This document shows positions 19,397 through 27,390 of a DNA stretch of 64,000 nucleotides, piece by piece (position 1 is the stretch's first letter; each line of letters begins with the position of its first letter). The notes beneath the pieces are model-generated. The model ran no database searches. It was not told the DNA's origin and saw only the letters and a program-made list of their open reading frames with translations. The stretch is from Lewinellaceae bacterium. Lineage in GTDB: Bacteria > Bacteroidota > Bacteroidia > Chitinophagales > Saprospiraceae. The translations under genes and the position numbers were made by a program. The stretch is taken from contig JADJWX010000013.1 in assembly GCA_016716135.1 (NCBI GenBank), positions 124,001 to 188,000 on the forward strand, in the 5' to 3' direction.

Positions 19397-22300
19397 CACT
19401 GGAAGGCGTCCGGTCAAAGGTTTTGGTAAACATGCGCGTGAAATGCGCGGGATCTTTAAAGCCTACCAGAAAGCAAATCTCTTTTATGTTTTTTTCCGGG
19501 TATTGTTCCAGTAGTGCGTAGGCCTTTTGGAGCCTGAACCGGCGCAACAGTGTCATGGCCGAATGGTCGCTCAGTGCCGCCAGTTTGCGTTGCAACTGTG
19601 AGCGGCTGATCTGGAAATCGCGGCACAACCAGTTCAGATCGTACTTTTCATTCGCGTAGTTTTTTTCAAAAAGGCGGTACAAATTCAGCATGAATTCATC
19701 CGCTTCCGGTGTTTCTGTTGGCGCCGCCGCAGTAAGTTGCCCGATGGGGTCGGCGCTTTCGGAAAGTTGGCTGTACCGCTGCCGCCACTGCAACTGCAAG
19801 GCGTACAGGTTTTGCAGGATCAGGAGCAATTCCGCTTCGTCGAACGGTTTGCCGAGGTAGGCATTGGCACCCTTGGTATGCCCCGCCAGCCGGTCGGCAA
19901 TTTCCGATTTGGCGCTCAGCACTACCACGGGGATATGGCTGGTCAGCGCATTGGATTTCAGGTGGGCAGTCAGGTCCAGCCCGTCCATTTCGGGCATCAT
20001 CACATCGGTAAGCACCAGGTCGGGGATGGTTGCCAGCGCGCGTTCGAATCCGGCACGGCCATCGGTGGCAAAATCCAGTTGAAAATGATCGGCCAGGCAA
20101 AGGCGCAGGTGTTCGGTAATAAACGGGTTGTCTTCCACGACCAGCAAACCGGGTAGATTGCCCGGGGCGGGGCCTTGGTGTTTTCGGGCCGGTATTTCCG
20201 GCTGCCGGGTCGGTATCTCCGGCGCCGGTTGTATGCCGGCCGGTTGAGCGTTCTGCCGCACGGGAAGTGTCACGGTGAAGGTAGTGCCGGAATCCGGCCG
20301 GCTGTCCACCACAATTATTCCACCAAACAAATGCACCAGATCGCGAACATAGGCCAGCCCTAGGCCTGCATGGTGTGCATTCCGCACGCTGGATTTCCCT
20401 TGGAAATACCGGTCAAAAATATGCGGCTGCTCTTCCGTCGGAATGCCGGGGCCGCTGTCGGCTACCAAAATGCACAATGCTTCCGGGTCATCTTGCCGGG
20501 TAGCTACCCGGATCAATCCACCGGATGGCGTATGCTCGATGGCATTGGTGATCAGGTTGTTCAACACATATTTGAGGCGTGTTGGGTCATAATCCATGAC
20601 CAGTTCCGGGGTGGCCGTTTCAAAAACGAGCCGGATATTTTTAAAAGTTGCCAGGGGGCGCATGGCTTCTACCCGGGCAAGCAGATAGGCGCTGATGAGG
20701 CCCTGTTCCCAGTGGAGCTGGATGTTGCCTTCATCCAGTTTGCCGATATCCAGCACCTGGTCGACGAGTTCCAGCATATTCCGGCCCTGGGTATGGATTT
20801 TTGCGGCATACTCGGTTTGCGCGGCCGTCAGGTTTTCGCGGCGCAGCCGGTCGGCCAAACCGAGTATGATTGTCAAAGGGGTTTTAAATTCATGGGCGAT
20901 GTAGCTGAAAAACCGTTTTTTAAAATCGTCCAGCTGTTGGAGCCGTTGCAGTTCTTTTTCTTTCAGGGTTACGGTATGGCGGGCCTGGAGCCGGCGCCGG
21001 TCGTAGAAAAGATACAGCCGAAGCAGGCCAAGGCCCAGCAAGAGGTAAAAACCATACGCGGGCAGGCTGCGGTACCAGGGTGGTTGAACCTGCAATTCGA
21101 TCCGGGTAGTATGGGCAGCCTTCCAACCGGCGCCGGGTACGGTGCATTGTAACTCCAAAGTGTGCCGGCCGGCCGGGATGGCTGCCAGGTTTATGTTGCG
21201 CTGGCGGCCTGTTTCGACCCATTGGTCGGTCAGGCCGGCCAGGCGGTAGCGGTATTTGACGGAGGCCGGATTGGAGCTGCGCAGTGCGGAAAATTCAAGA
21301 CTGAGGTTGTTTTGATCAAAAGGCAACGTGAGTGTAAAAATGTTTCCGGCATTCAGGCTAAGCCTTGGATCGGCGGCTGAAAAGTCGATGGGTACGCCGT
21401 TTATCCGCATTTTTGAAATAGCAACTGCGCCCGGCATGAGGAGTTGTTTGAGCGACTGCGGTTGCAGCACAAATAGCCCCTGGGTGCTGCCGAAAGCCAG
21501 TTCGCCGCTTGCCAACATCCGGTAGGCACAGGTATTGAATTCGGTGAACAAGGCCATGCCGGGTTCGGCAAGGGTTACAAATTGCCTGGTTTCAGGGCTA
21601 AAAACGGACAGTCCCCGGTTGGTGCTCAGCCACAGGCGACCGGCGCTGTCGGGCAGGATGCCGTACACCACATTGTCGGGCAGGCCGTCTTCGACGGTGT
21701 AAAACTTCGATGCACCGCCCCGGCTGTCGAAGCGGTTGAGGCCGCCGCCACGGGTACCCAGCCAGAGCACCTGGGGGTTGGCCCGGTCGGGAAAAATACT
21801 CAGGATGTACTCGTTGTTGAACCAGGTGGCTGTCCGTTCATTGTAAAATGCGTTAAAAACCGGGAGGCTGCCCGGTCGGGTGATCCGGACCAGGCCCCGG
21901 TTGGTTGCTAGCCACAGGGTATTGCTGTCGGACTCCACGAGGCAGTTGCTGCGCATCCATGTTGCCCAGCCCCCGGGAAAGTATGCGCCGATATTCCAGG
22001 ACTCAACCCGATCGGTTTCCGGATCAATCCGGAGCAGATCGCCTTTATTGCCGGCAACCCAGATTTTTCCGCGGCAATCCTGAAGAAACTGTATCGGCAG
22101 ATCGTTGACGAGGGTCATTTCGATGGGAAGGGGCTCCAATTCCCTGTTTTTGACTTTTTTATACAACATGAGCCTCGATTGCAGATTCCTGCCGGCCATC
22201 CAAATGGTCGAGTCCCGTGCGACCAACATGCCGAAGGGAACGACTCCGGCAGGCCCCCGCGACCAGGGCGCCGGGTTCAATTTCCCGGTTTTCAGATCAA

Positions 22301-23447
22301 GGATGGTCTGCGCACTGTACAACCCGGGCCATAGTGTGCCGTCTGGTAAGGGTACAAAATTATAAATGGTTTTTTCCGACATTATTTGCCGGTATTTCAC
22401 CATCGGCAAACTGATTTTCCGCACCCCGTAGCCGGACGTACCGATCCACAAATTCCCGGCATGGTCAATAAGGGCGGCATAGGAGCAATCTTTATCCAGG
22501 GTAACAAAGTGTTGCAGGGATTCGTAAAATTGGGGGTTGCTTGCATCGGGCGGATACCGGTTTTTGATGCCGTCATGGATGACGTACAATTGATGGTCGG
22601 CTTGCCGGTAAAGCACGCGGGTACCATCTTGCAATTGTAAAAACGAAGGCCACAAATTGGCCGGGGTGATCTGGTTGACGCCGGTATTGCGGTGCATGAA
22701 AAATACACCGGATCTGGTTTTTGGGTTGTAAAATAGTCCCAGATTGCCGTCCAGTTCATAACCCGATGATTCCGCTGCGATCCGCTGCACCCGGTATGTT
22801 TCCGGGTCAACCCGGCACAATTGATTTTTCGCATCGGCGATCAACAAACCGGGCTTCCCAAACTGGCATACCCGGAGCAGCGGCTGCGCCACATTCGCTG
22901 CAAACCGGGGTAGCAGCACCTGAAACTGCTCTGCCCGAACCCGATCTTCCCGAATTTGGGCCCGTAGCTTGCCCGGAGGCCGCAACACCTGGAGTGAAAA
23001 GTGTGGCGCTTGCCGGTACACCAGTGCTATATCGCCGTTGGCCATTTCATAAATGGCAGTCACCATTTCATCCGGCAACGCATCGACAAAGCCGGTTAGT
23101 TGTAAAAAACGCTCGGTATAGGGGTCGAAAACCGTTACCCCTTTTTCGGTGCCAATCCAAAGCAAGCCTTTGCTGTCTTCAATGATCTCATGGATAAAAC
23201 TGGCCTGAAGCGCCCATTTTTTTGACAAATCGGGGTTGTAGCGTTTGATCTGGTAACCATCATACCGGTTGAGCCCTTGCAGGGTGCCGACCCAAATGTA
23301 GCCGCGGCTGTCTTCAAACAAACTGGTTATAAAGCCCTGGGAAAGCCCGTCGTCGATGGTGATAGACTGTACCTGCAAATCTTGTCCAACGCTGTTGAAC
23401 GTGAAAAAAAGCAGGAGAAATAACAATCCGGGCGGAGGATGAATCAT
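19380..23447 (-). CDS. hybrid two-component system regulator (HTCS)
   Basis: A 1,355-residue one-protein sensor-regulator. Order: signal peptide (1-22); periplasmic beta-propeller of Reg_prop repeats (D-S-R-G-Y-I-W-V-G-T type, from about residue 30 and again in later blades); Y_Y_Y domain (about 700-790); transmembrane helix (about 800-820). Then HisKA with phospho-acceptor His at about 852 (F-F-S-Y-I-A-H-E-F-K-T-P-L), HATPase with N-N-L-I-T-N-A-I-E-H and D-S-G-P-G-I-P, receiver domain with phospho-Asp at about 1148 (L-T-D-V-M-M-P-E-M-D-G), and C-terminal AraC-type helix-turn-helix (about 1250-1355). In Bacteroidota such proteins typically sense glycans and activate nearby genes, but no SusC/D pair is present here. 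It lies between solenoid paralogs C and D, so it may control them; that is inference. Confidence 0.95.
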   Translation of the reverse strand: MIHPPPGLLFLLLFFTFNSVGQDLQVQSITIDDGLSQGFITSLFEDSRGYIWVGTLQGLNRYDGYQIKRYNPDLSKKWALQASFIHEIIEDSKGLLWIGTEKGVTVFDPYTERFLQLTGFVDALPDEMVTAIYEMANGDIALVYRQAPHFSLQVLRPPGKLRAQIREDRVRAEQFQVLLPRFAANVAQPLLRVCQFGKPGLLIADAKNQLCRVDPETYRVQRIAAESSGYELDGNLGLFYNPKTRSGVFFMHRNTGVNQITPANLWPSFLQLQDGTRVLYRQADHQLYVIHDGIKNRYPPDASNPQFYESLQHFVTLDKDCSYAALIDHAGNLWIGTSGYGVRKISLPMVKYRQIMSEKTIYNFVPLPDGTLWPGLYSAQTILDLKTGKLNPAPWSRGPAGVVPFGMLVARDSTIWMAGRNLQSRLMLYKKVKNRELEPLPIEMTLVNDLPIQFLQDCRGKIWVAGNKGDLLRIDPETDRVESWNIGAYFPGGWATWMRSNCLVESDSNTLWLATNRGLVRITRPGSLPVFNAFYNERTATWFNNEYILSIFPDRANPQVLWLGTRGGGLNRFDSRGGASKFYTVEDGLPDNVVYGILPDSAGRLWLSTNRGLSVFSPETRQFVTLAEPGMALFTEFNTCAYRMLASGELAFGSTQGLFVLQPQSLKQLLMPGAVAISKMRINGVPIDFSAADPRLSLNAGNIFTLTLPFDQNNLSLEFSALRSSNPASVKYRYRLAGLTDQWVETGRQRNINLAAIPAGRHTLELQCTVPGAGWKAAHTTRIELQVQPPWYRSLPAYGFYLLLGLGLLRLYLFYDRRRLQARHTVTLKEKELQRLQQLDDFKKRFFSYIAHEFKTPLTIILGLADRLRRENLTAAQTEYAAKIHTQGRNMLELVDQVLDIGKLDEGNIQLHWEQGLISAYLLARVEAMRPLATFKNIRLVFETATPELVMDYDPTRLKYVLNNLITNAIEHTPSGGLIRVATRQDDPEALCILVADSGPGIPTEEQPHIFDRYFQGKSSVRNAHHAGLGLAYVRDLVHLFGGIIVVDSRPDSGTTFTVTLPVRQNAQPAGIQPAPEIPTRQPEIPARKHQGPAPGNLPGLLVVEDNPFITEHLRLCLADHFQLDFATDGRAGFERALATIPDLVLTDVMMPEMDGLDLTAHLKSNALTSHIPVVVLSAKSEIADRLAGHTKGANAYLGKPFDEAELLLILQNLYALQLQWRQRYSQLSESADPIGQLTAAAPTETPEADEFMLNLYRLFEKNYANEKYDLNWLCRDFQISRSQLQRKLAALSDHSAMTLLRRFRLQKAYALLEQYPEKNIKEICFLVGFKDPAHFTRMFTKTFDRTPSSVRHSA

Positions 23448-23513
23448 GGGGAGCAGTTCAGGTCATGCAGCAAATCGCAAATGACGCCATCAAACACAAG
23501 GGAGCATTTTACG

Positions 23514-23654
23514 ATGGGTAAAAATAACAAACTTTTGGGCCGAATATCCAAAGGTCATCAGGCCCACATAGGCAACTTTGCTGCCGTCTGGCCTTACGAG
23601 GCCCTTTATCTTAATCCTATGCAACGCATTGTTGCTAATCTTATGAAGAGCTAA
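23514..23654 (+). CDS. possible 46-aa leader ORF before paralog D
   Basis: A 46-residue basic ORF (begins M-G-K-N-N-K-L-L-G-R) ending 4 bases before the paralog D start. A GGGAG stretch 10-14 bases upstream could serve as a ribosome site. It lies in the short divergent region between HTCS and D, so it may be a translated leader or simply chance. No homolog is recognised and the composition does not decide it. Confidence 0.35.
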   Translation: MGKNNKLLGRISKGHQAHIGNFAAVWPYEALYLNPMQRIVANLMKS

Positions 23655-23658
23655 TTCC

Positions 23659-25191
23659 ATGCAGGATATCAAAGAACTGATCCTGTTGTTGCATCAGCAT
23701 ACCCACCCCGTCCTGCAACAACCTCCCCGGGATTTTAACCCGCAACGCGAACTTGCCCCCTTGTTTGAGGGCATCTCCCGGGGCCGGTTTACCTCAGATG
23801 CCGAGGCGGCGGCGCAACTGTTTTCAGGCGCTGCACCCGACCACCCAGCCTACATCACGTTAAAAAAAGACCTTTGGACGGCCTTGCTGGACTGGATCAC
23901 GGACTTCAATACCCGGCTTCTGGATTCCAACGACCTTCAATACGTTTATCAGGAATGCAACAAGCAATGGCTGGTCGTGTGTTGTTTTTCCGGCGAAAAT
24001 GCGCACAAACTGGTGCTGCCGCTGACCCTGCAATTATTGGAAGTTGCCGAAAAATTTGAGTTTACCCGCCTGTGTGTCGATATGTATGCCTTGCTCTGCA
24101 TCCAATACTGCCTGGGGAGTCATCACGACATTGTCCAGTGTAATGTTGCGGCTCAAAAACATACCTATTACCAGCAGCTTCAGGAAGCCGAATATGCTGC
24201 GGAAGTCCAATACATCAAACTGAATACCCTGGCGGCCAATGCTAAAATTCCCAGAAAAAAAATTAACCTGCTGGCCCGAACAGCCCACGCTCACTTGAAA
24301 GGGGATATGCGCAAATTCAAATCGTATAAACTGACCTTATACGGTAATTTGCTTGGCCTGTTGCACCACATGAGTGCCGGCGACTCCCAAAAAGTGGTGC
24401 GGCTTTGTAGCAAAACCATCCGTTTTTTTGAGCAAAAGCCCTACAATGCAGGTGTGCCGCTTCAGGTATTTTGTTACATGCAGTTGGTGGCCAACATTGA
24501 ATTGGGCCGGTTGGCTGCCGGTCTGAAGGCGCTGGGAAGTTGCCTGCATTACGTCGAGCCGGGCTCCTTCAACTGGTTCAAGTTTCAGGAACTGGCGTTT
24601 ACATTGATGTTGCATACCCGGCGCTACGACCGGGCGGCCATCCTGCTCCGGGAAGTTACCCGACATCCGCAATTGGCTGCCCTCCCGGACTATGCTCGCC
24701 AATGCTGGCACCTTTACCACCTGTATTTGCAGGTATTGGGGCGCCTGGGCGTGCCGATGGCCGCCGCAGATTTTGAGGAACCGGCTCCGGAGCAATCCGT
24801 TCAGGCCATGCCCGGAAAACATGCCGGGTTGCACGGTGCACAACTTATCCTCGACTGGCTGACGCATTTTCAGCGCAACGATTTTGTTGCCTTGCAGCAG
24901 GTATCCGGGCAAATGACGTCGGTTGCCGCTAACCTCCAGAAATATCCGGTTGCCACACGCACGTACTATTTCCTGAAATTGTTGGAAACGGTCTCCGGCC
25001 TGCCCGGTGGCCGAACTGTTCCCGATACCAAGGCTGAAAAGTACCTGTCTAAATTGATGAAAATTCCGGTTCAGGTAGCCAATCAAACTGTGGAAATGGA
25101 GGTGATCCGGTATGAGCATTTATGGAGTTTAATCCAGAAAGTACTGCAAAATCAGGGTGTTGCAACCCAAAATATGGCTTCCGAAGCGTAA
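23659..25191 (+). CDS. helical-solenoid protein, paralog D of 4, unknown function
   Basis: A 510-residue paralog, the most divergent of the four. The N-terminus M-Q-D-I-K-E-L-I-L-L-L-H-Q-H is almost that of C. It retains G-S-F-N-W-F-K-F-Q-E-L (about residue 301) and the C-terminal V-A-N-Q-T-V-E-M-E-V-I-R-Y-E-H-L-W. It lacks the R-G-M-N-I-P-I block, replaced by a less similar stretch with an acidic/proline insert near residues 370-390. No signal, membrane or catalytic motif is seen. Downstream come two tiny peptide ORFs (25370, 26053), a palindromic repeat, a PSxNC protein and the giant adhesin 2, echoing the order after A and B. Function unknown. Confidence 0.85.
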   Translation: MQDIKELILLLHQHTHPVLQQPPRDFNPQRELAPLFEGISRGRFTSDAEAAAQLFSGAAPDHPAYITLKKDLWTALLDWITDFNTRLLDSNDLQYVYQECNKQWLVVCCFSGENAHKLVLPLTLQLLEVAEKFEFTRLCVDMYALLCIQYCLGSHHDIVQCNVAAQKHTYYQQLQEAEYAAEVQYIKLNTLAANAKIPRKKINLLARTAHAHLKGDMRKFKSYKLTLYGNLLGLLHHMSAGDSQKVVRLCSKTIRFFEQKPYNAGVPLQVFCYMQLVANIELGRLAAGLKALGSCLHYVEPGSFNWFKFQELAFTLMLHTRRYDRAAILLREVTRHPQLAALPDYARQCWHLYHLYLQVLGRLGVPMAAADFEEPAPEQSVQAMPGKHAGLHGAQLILDWLTHFQRNDFVALQQVSGQMTSVAANLQKYPVATRTYYFLKLLETVSGLPGGRTVPDTKAEKYLSKLMKIPVQVANQTVEMEVIRYEHLWSLIQKVLQNQGVATQNMASEA

Positions 25192-25289
25192 CATATCGGG
25201 GCCAATCTGTTCAGCGGGAATGTTGATTTTCAGCGGGTTGGGACTGCTTTCCGGTAAATATTCGAAAATCGGGCGGGTAACAATTATTG

Positions 25290-25297
25290 TATTTTTG
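25290..25297 (+). promoter_or_regulatory. candidate -7 element for tiny peptide at 25370
   Basis: TATTTTTG fits TAnnTTTG exactly, 73 bp upstream of the tiny ORF start. This would let the peptide be transcribed independently of paralog D. No clear -33 TTTG box. Confidence 0.35.
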
Positions 25298-25369
25298 TCA
25301 TGCGTAAGATTCAGATAATCCGCTAGGTTTGGGTTTGATTGTTTTTTTAATTTAATAAGCGTGTTGCTC

Positions 25370-25456
25370 ATGAAATGTTTTTACTCGCCTTACTGCTTCC
25401 GGGCGAATCCCGAAGCGGTACTCAACACAGTGATTGTGGACACCACTGTTGTTTAA
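25370..25456 (+). CDS. tiny peptide ORF (28 aa), I-V-D-T-T-V-V ending
   Basis: A 28-residue ORF starting M-K-C-F-Y-S-P-Y and ending N-T-V-I-V-D-T-T-V-V. The last nine residues closely match the peptide at 26053 (T-I-I-V-D-T-T-M-V) and resemble that at 8712. It contains two cysteines in the variable N-terminal part. It lies 178 bp after paralog D and just before a rho-independent terminator at 25518, which gives it the shape of a short independent transcript. Could be a signal or modified peptide; function unknown. Confidence 0.62.
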   Translation: MKCFYSPYCFRANPEAVLNTVIVDTTVV

Positions 25457-25517
25457 TCTGTTCGGTTTTCCCGGCCATCCTATTTGGCAAAGGTGTAAGA
25501 CATCTGAAAAAAGTATG

Positions 25518-25556
25518 AAAGAGCCTGGCCCGTATCGGCGAGGCTCTTTTGTTTTT
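25518..25556 (+). terminator. rho-independent terminator after tiny peptide
   Basis: AAAGAGCC and GGCTCTTT arms with a 16-base loop, followed by a TTTTGTTTTTTG tract, 61 bp after the 25370 peptide stop. Confidence 0.8.
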
Positions 25557-25561
25557 TGTTT

Positions 25562-25836
25562 CCCGCCGTAGCGTATTTCCCTGCGTAGAGTAGCGTATTT
25601 CCCTGCGTAGAGCATTTCCCGCAGAGTACGCAGAGTTTGTTGCGCAGAGTTTCGCAGAGTTAGCATACCCGCAATAGGAAAAACTCTGTGTACTCTACCG
25701 GAAAACTCCGCGCAACTCTGCGGGAAATGCTCTACGCAGGGAAACACGCTACGCAAGGAAATGCTCTACGCAGGGAAATGCGCTACGCAGGGAAATGCGC
25801 TACAGCGGGAAATACGCTACGCAGGGAAATGCCCCT
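25562..25836. repeat. complex inverted/tandem repeat, relative of 10642 element
   Basis: The right half holds about six near-copies of a ~17-bp unit of the CTACGCAGGGAAATG type (about 25726-25830). The left half holds two or three copies of its reverse complement (GCGTATTTCCCTGCGTAG, about 25567-25616). A CGCAGAGT/ACTCTGCG-rich core lies between, so the region can form a large branched hairpin. The core words are shared with the palindrome at 10642-10776. Small ORFs crossing it are artefacts of the repeat. Confidence 0.82.
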
Positions 25837-26052
25837 CAGCTTTAAAAAGAAGTAACAATCCCCCCAAAAAAGCAGCTCGCTAAACCGCTGAAAATCAGCA
25901 GTCTGAAAAATTGCCGGAGCAACCTGCCCAACGAGTTTCCGCGTAACAAACCCCTGTTAACCGTTTGCAGTACCCACCGAATTCAGGCGGACATTTGGAA
26001 TACAATTCAATTCGTATTTCCATTTTTTAATCTGCAAATCCGCCAGTATATC

Positions 26053-26142
26053 ATGAAAAGTTCAGTCAAATTCCGCCTGCTGTCAGGCACCGGAGCCTTG
26101 TTTCAATTGGCAACCATTATTGTCGATACCACCATGGTTTAA
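26053..26142 (+). CDS. tiny peptide ORF (29 aa), I-V-D-T-T-M-V ending
   Basis: A 29-residue ORF starting M-K-S-S-V-K-F-R and ending A-T-I-I-V-D-T-T-M-V. It shares I-V-D-T-T-x-V at the C-terminus with the 25370 peptide. The N-terminus is basic and the middle contains G-T-G-A-L. It sits only 23 bp upstream of PSxNC protein 2, so the two could be co-transcribed and translated together. Function unknown. Confidence 0.65.
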   Translation: MKSSVKFRLLSGTGALFQLATIIVDTTMV

Positions 26143-26165
26143 TCCCCCTCCGGAACTACATCAGC

Positions 26166-26588
26166 ATGCTACGTCAAGATACAAATCCGGAGCAAACCAT
26201 CTTGCTCGCGAACACGCCCGTGCGGGAAGTGGAAATGGAAGTGGTGTTCGGCACGCCCAGTAAAAACTGTGCAGGCGCCGGCATTTGCCTTATTGCCGGC
26301 CGCTTTCCCGACACGTATAAAATTCCCTGCCCGCACGCACCGGCGATCATTCATTTTTTACCGGACGGCGAACTGGTCTTCCGGTTTCGAAAAAACAGGA
26401 TTACCGACCCAGGCCTGCGCGCCTATTTCCAAAGCAACAATTTCCGGATAGACGAAGCTTTCGACCTGCCCAAACGGCTGATAAAAAGGTGGCAACTGCC
26501 TGTAACGCAGGTGCCCGCCGGCAACTACCTCCTGGAGGAGTATTCCCGGGAGTGGCGACTCTATTTTCCCATTTCCAAACCACTATAA
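26166..26588 (+). CDS. PSxNCxGxGIC-motif protein 2, unknown function
   Basis: A 140-residue homolog of the protein at 11093. The motif G-T-P-S-K-N-C-A-G-A-G-I-C places C35 and C41, with C55 in I-P-C-P. It is followed by a beta-rich domain (L-P-D-G-E-L-V-F-R-F) and a terminal G-N-Y-L-L-E-E-Y-S strand region. There is no signal peptide. It lies directly after a tiny peptide ORF and about 0.4 kb before giant adhesin 2. Pairwise identity to copy 1 is low outside the cysteine motif and strand ends, so they are old duplicates or independent family members. Function unknown. Confidence 0.82.
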   Translation: MLRQDTNPEQTILLANTPVREVEMEVVFGTPSKNCAGAGICLIAGRFPDTYKIPCPHAPAIIHFLPDGELVFRFRKNRITDPGLRAYFQSNNFRIDEAFDLPKRLIKRWQLPVTQVPAGNYLLEEYSREWRLYFPISKPL

Positions 26589-26599
26589 ACCAAATTTTT

Positions 26600-26878
26600 A
26601 TGAAAAAACAGTTTAGCCTTTCGGCACAAGCAGCGCAGCCCATCCGGGGGCCTGTTTTCCAAAAATCCCTGGCGTCTATGTTGAGCCTGACCGGTGCTTT
26701 TCCGGCCTGGCTTTTCCTGTTTTGGCGCTTTTTACCATACCTGCATGCAGAGCCAGGTACCCCCCCCTCGGCGCAAAGCCCAAGGGGAGGTACGCTGCGA
26801 AATACAACCACCCAGACGGGAATCAACGGGTGGTTTATCGCCTATTCCCAGGGCAATATCCGGGAAGGGCCCGACTGA
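26600..26878 (+). CDS. hypothetical 92-aa protein
   Basis: An ORF beginning M-K-K-Q-F-S-L, 11 bases after the PSxNC protein 2 stop and preceded by an A/T-rich leader. It has one hydrophobic segment (about residues 27-45) and then a proline/glycine-rich tail. Spacing suggests it could be the next gene in the operon, but the composition is not convincing and I recognise no family. Low confidence. Confidence 0.35.
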   Translation: MKKQFSLSAQAAQPIRGPVFQKSLASMLSLTGAFPAWLFLFWRFLPYLHAEPGTPPSAQSPRGGTLRNTTTQTGINGWFIAYSQGNIREGPD

Positions 26879-26982
26879 GGAGAAGATCCTGTCATGAGAT
26901 TGACACATCAATTCACGCTTCTTTTTTTTCAATCTGAATCCATCAATACTTCAAGGACTTCATCCATATCAATCCTTTCCTC

Positions 26983-27390
26983 ATGAAAAGTAATTTTACG
27001 TCAACCCATACCTTGTGCCGGCCATACACAACAGATTGTGGCCGTACACGAAGGTTTCCATCTAAACTGTTCCAACAAATTCTTTTCGTTTCGGCTTTGT
27101 TATTTGCCGGAGCAACCTCCCTTCAGGCGCAGTGCGCTTTGTCCATCGACAAAGTGGACATCAGCGGATGTTATTATTCCGGCGGGCAAAGCCTGACCAC
27201 GATCCAGGTCGAGGTCGGCTGGCAAAATCCGCCTTCGGGAGATATCACGGTTCAACTGCAATCGCCCTCGGCAGGCACCCTGAACCGGACCAATTTCTCC
27301 CGGCGGGAAAATTGTCACCCCGCAGGTGGTGGCCTTCGAAATTCCGGCCGATGCCGTGGGCGGCACAATCACCGCCTGGTTCGACAATGA
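26983..27390 (+). CDS. giant T9SS adhesin 2, N-terminal piece (frameshifted)
   Basis: This piece encodes the start and signal peptide of the giant adhesin continued at 27326. A long N-region leads to a hydrophobic core ending near residue 50 (A-G-A-T-S-L-Q-A-Q). Mature sequence then reads to about N-R-T at residue ~102, where the frame breaks. After codon N-R-T, removing one A near 27292-27293 joins cleanly to I-S-P-G-G-K-I-V-T-P-Q-V-V-A-F-E-I-P in the downstream frame. The last ~30 codons of this ORF are therefore out of frame. With the two later pieces it makes one gene, 26983-48567. Confidence 0.8.
   Translation: MKSNFTSTHTLCRPYTTDCGRTRRFPSKLFQQILFVSALLFAGATSLQAQCALSIDKVDISGCYYSGGQSLTTIQVEVGWQNPPSGDITVQLQSPSAGTLNRTNFSRRENCHPAGGGLRNSGRCRGRHNHRLVRQ

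Noticed and set aside
25129..25371. 80-codon minus-strand ORF overlapping the end of paralog D
   Set aside because: It overlaps D by 63 bp and covers the AT-rich promoter region of the tiny peptide; no support beyond being open.
25352..25756. 134-codon minus-strand ORF
   Set aside because: It runs through the palindromic repeat and a terminator; the product is repeat-derived.
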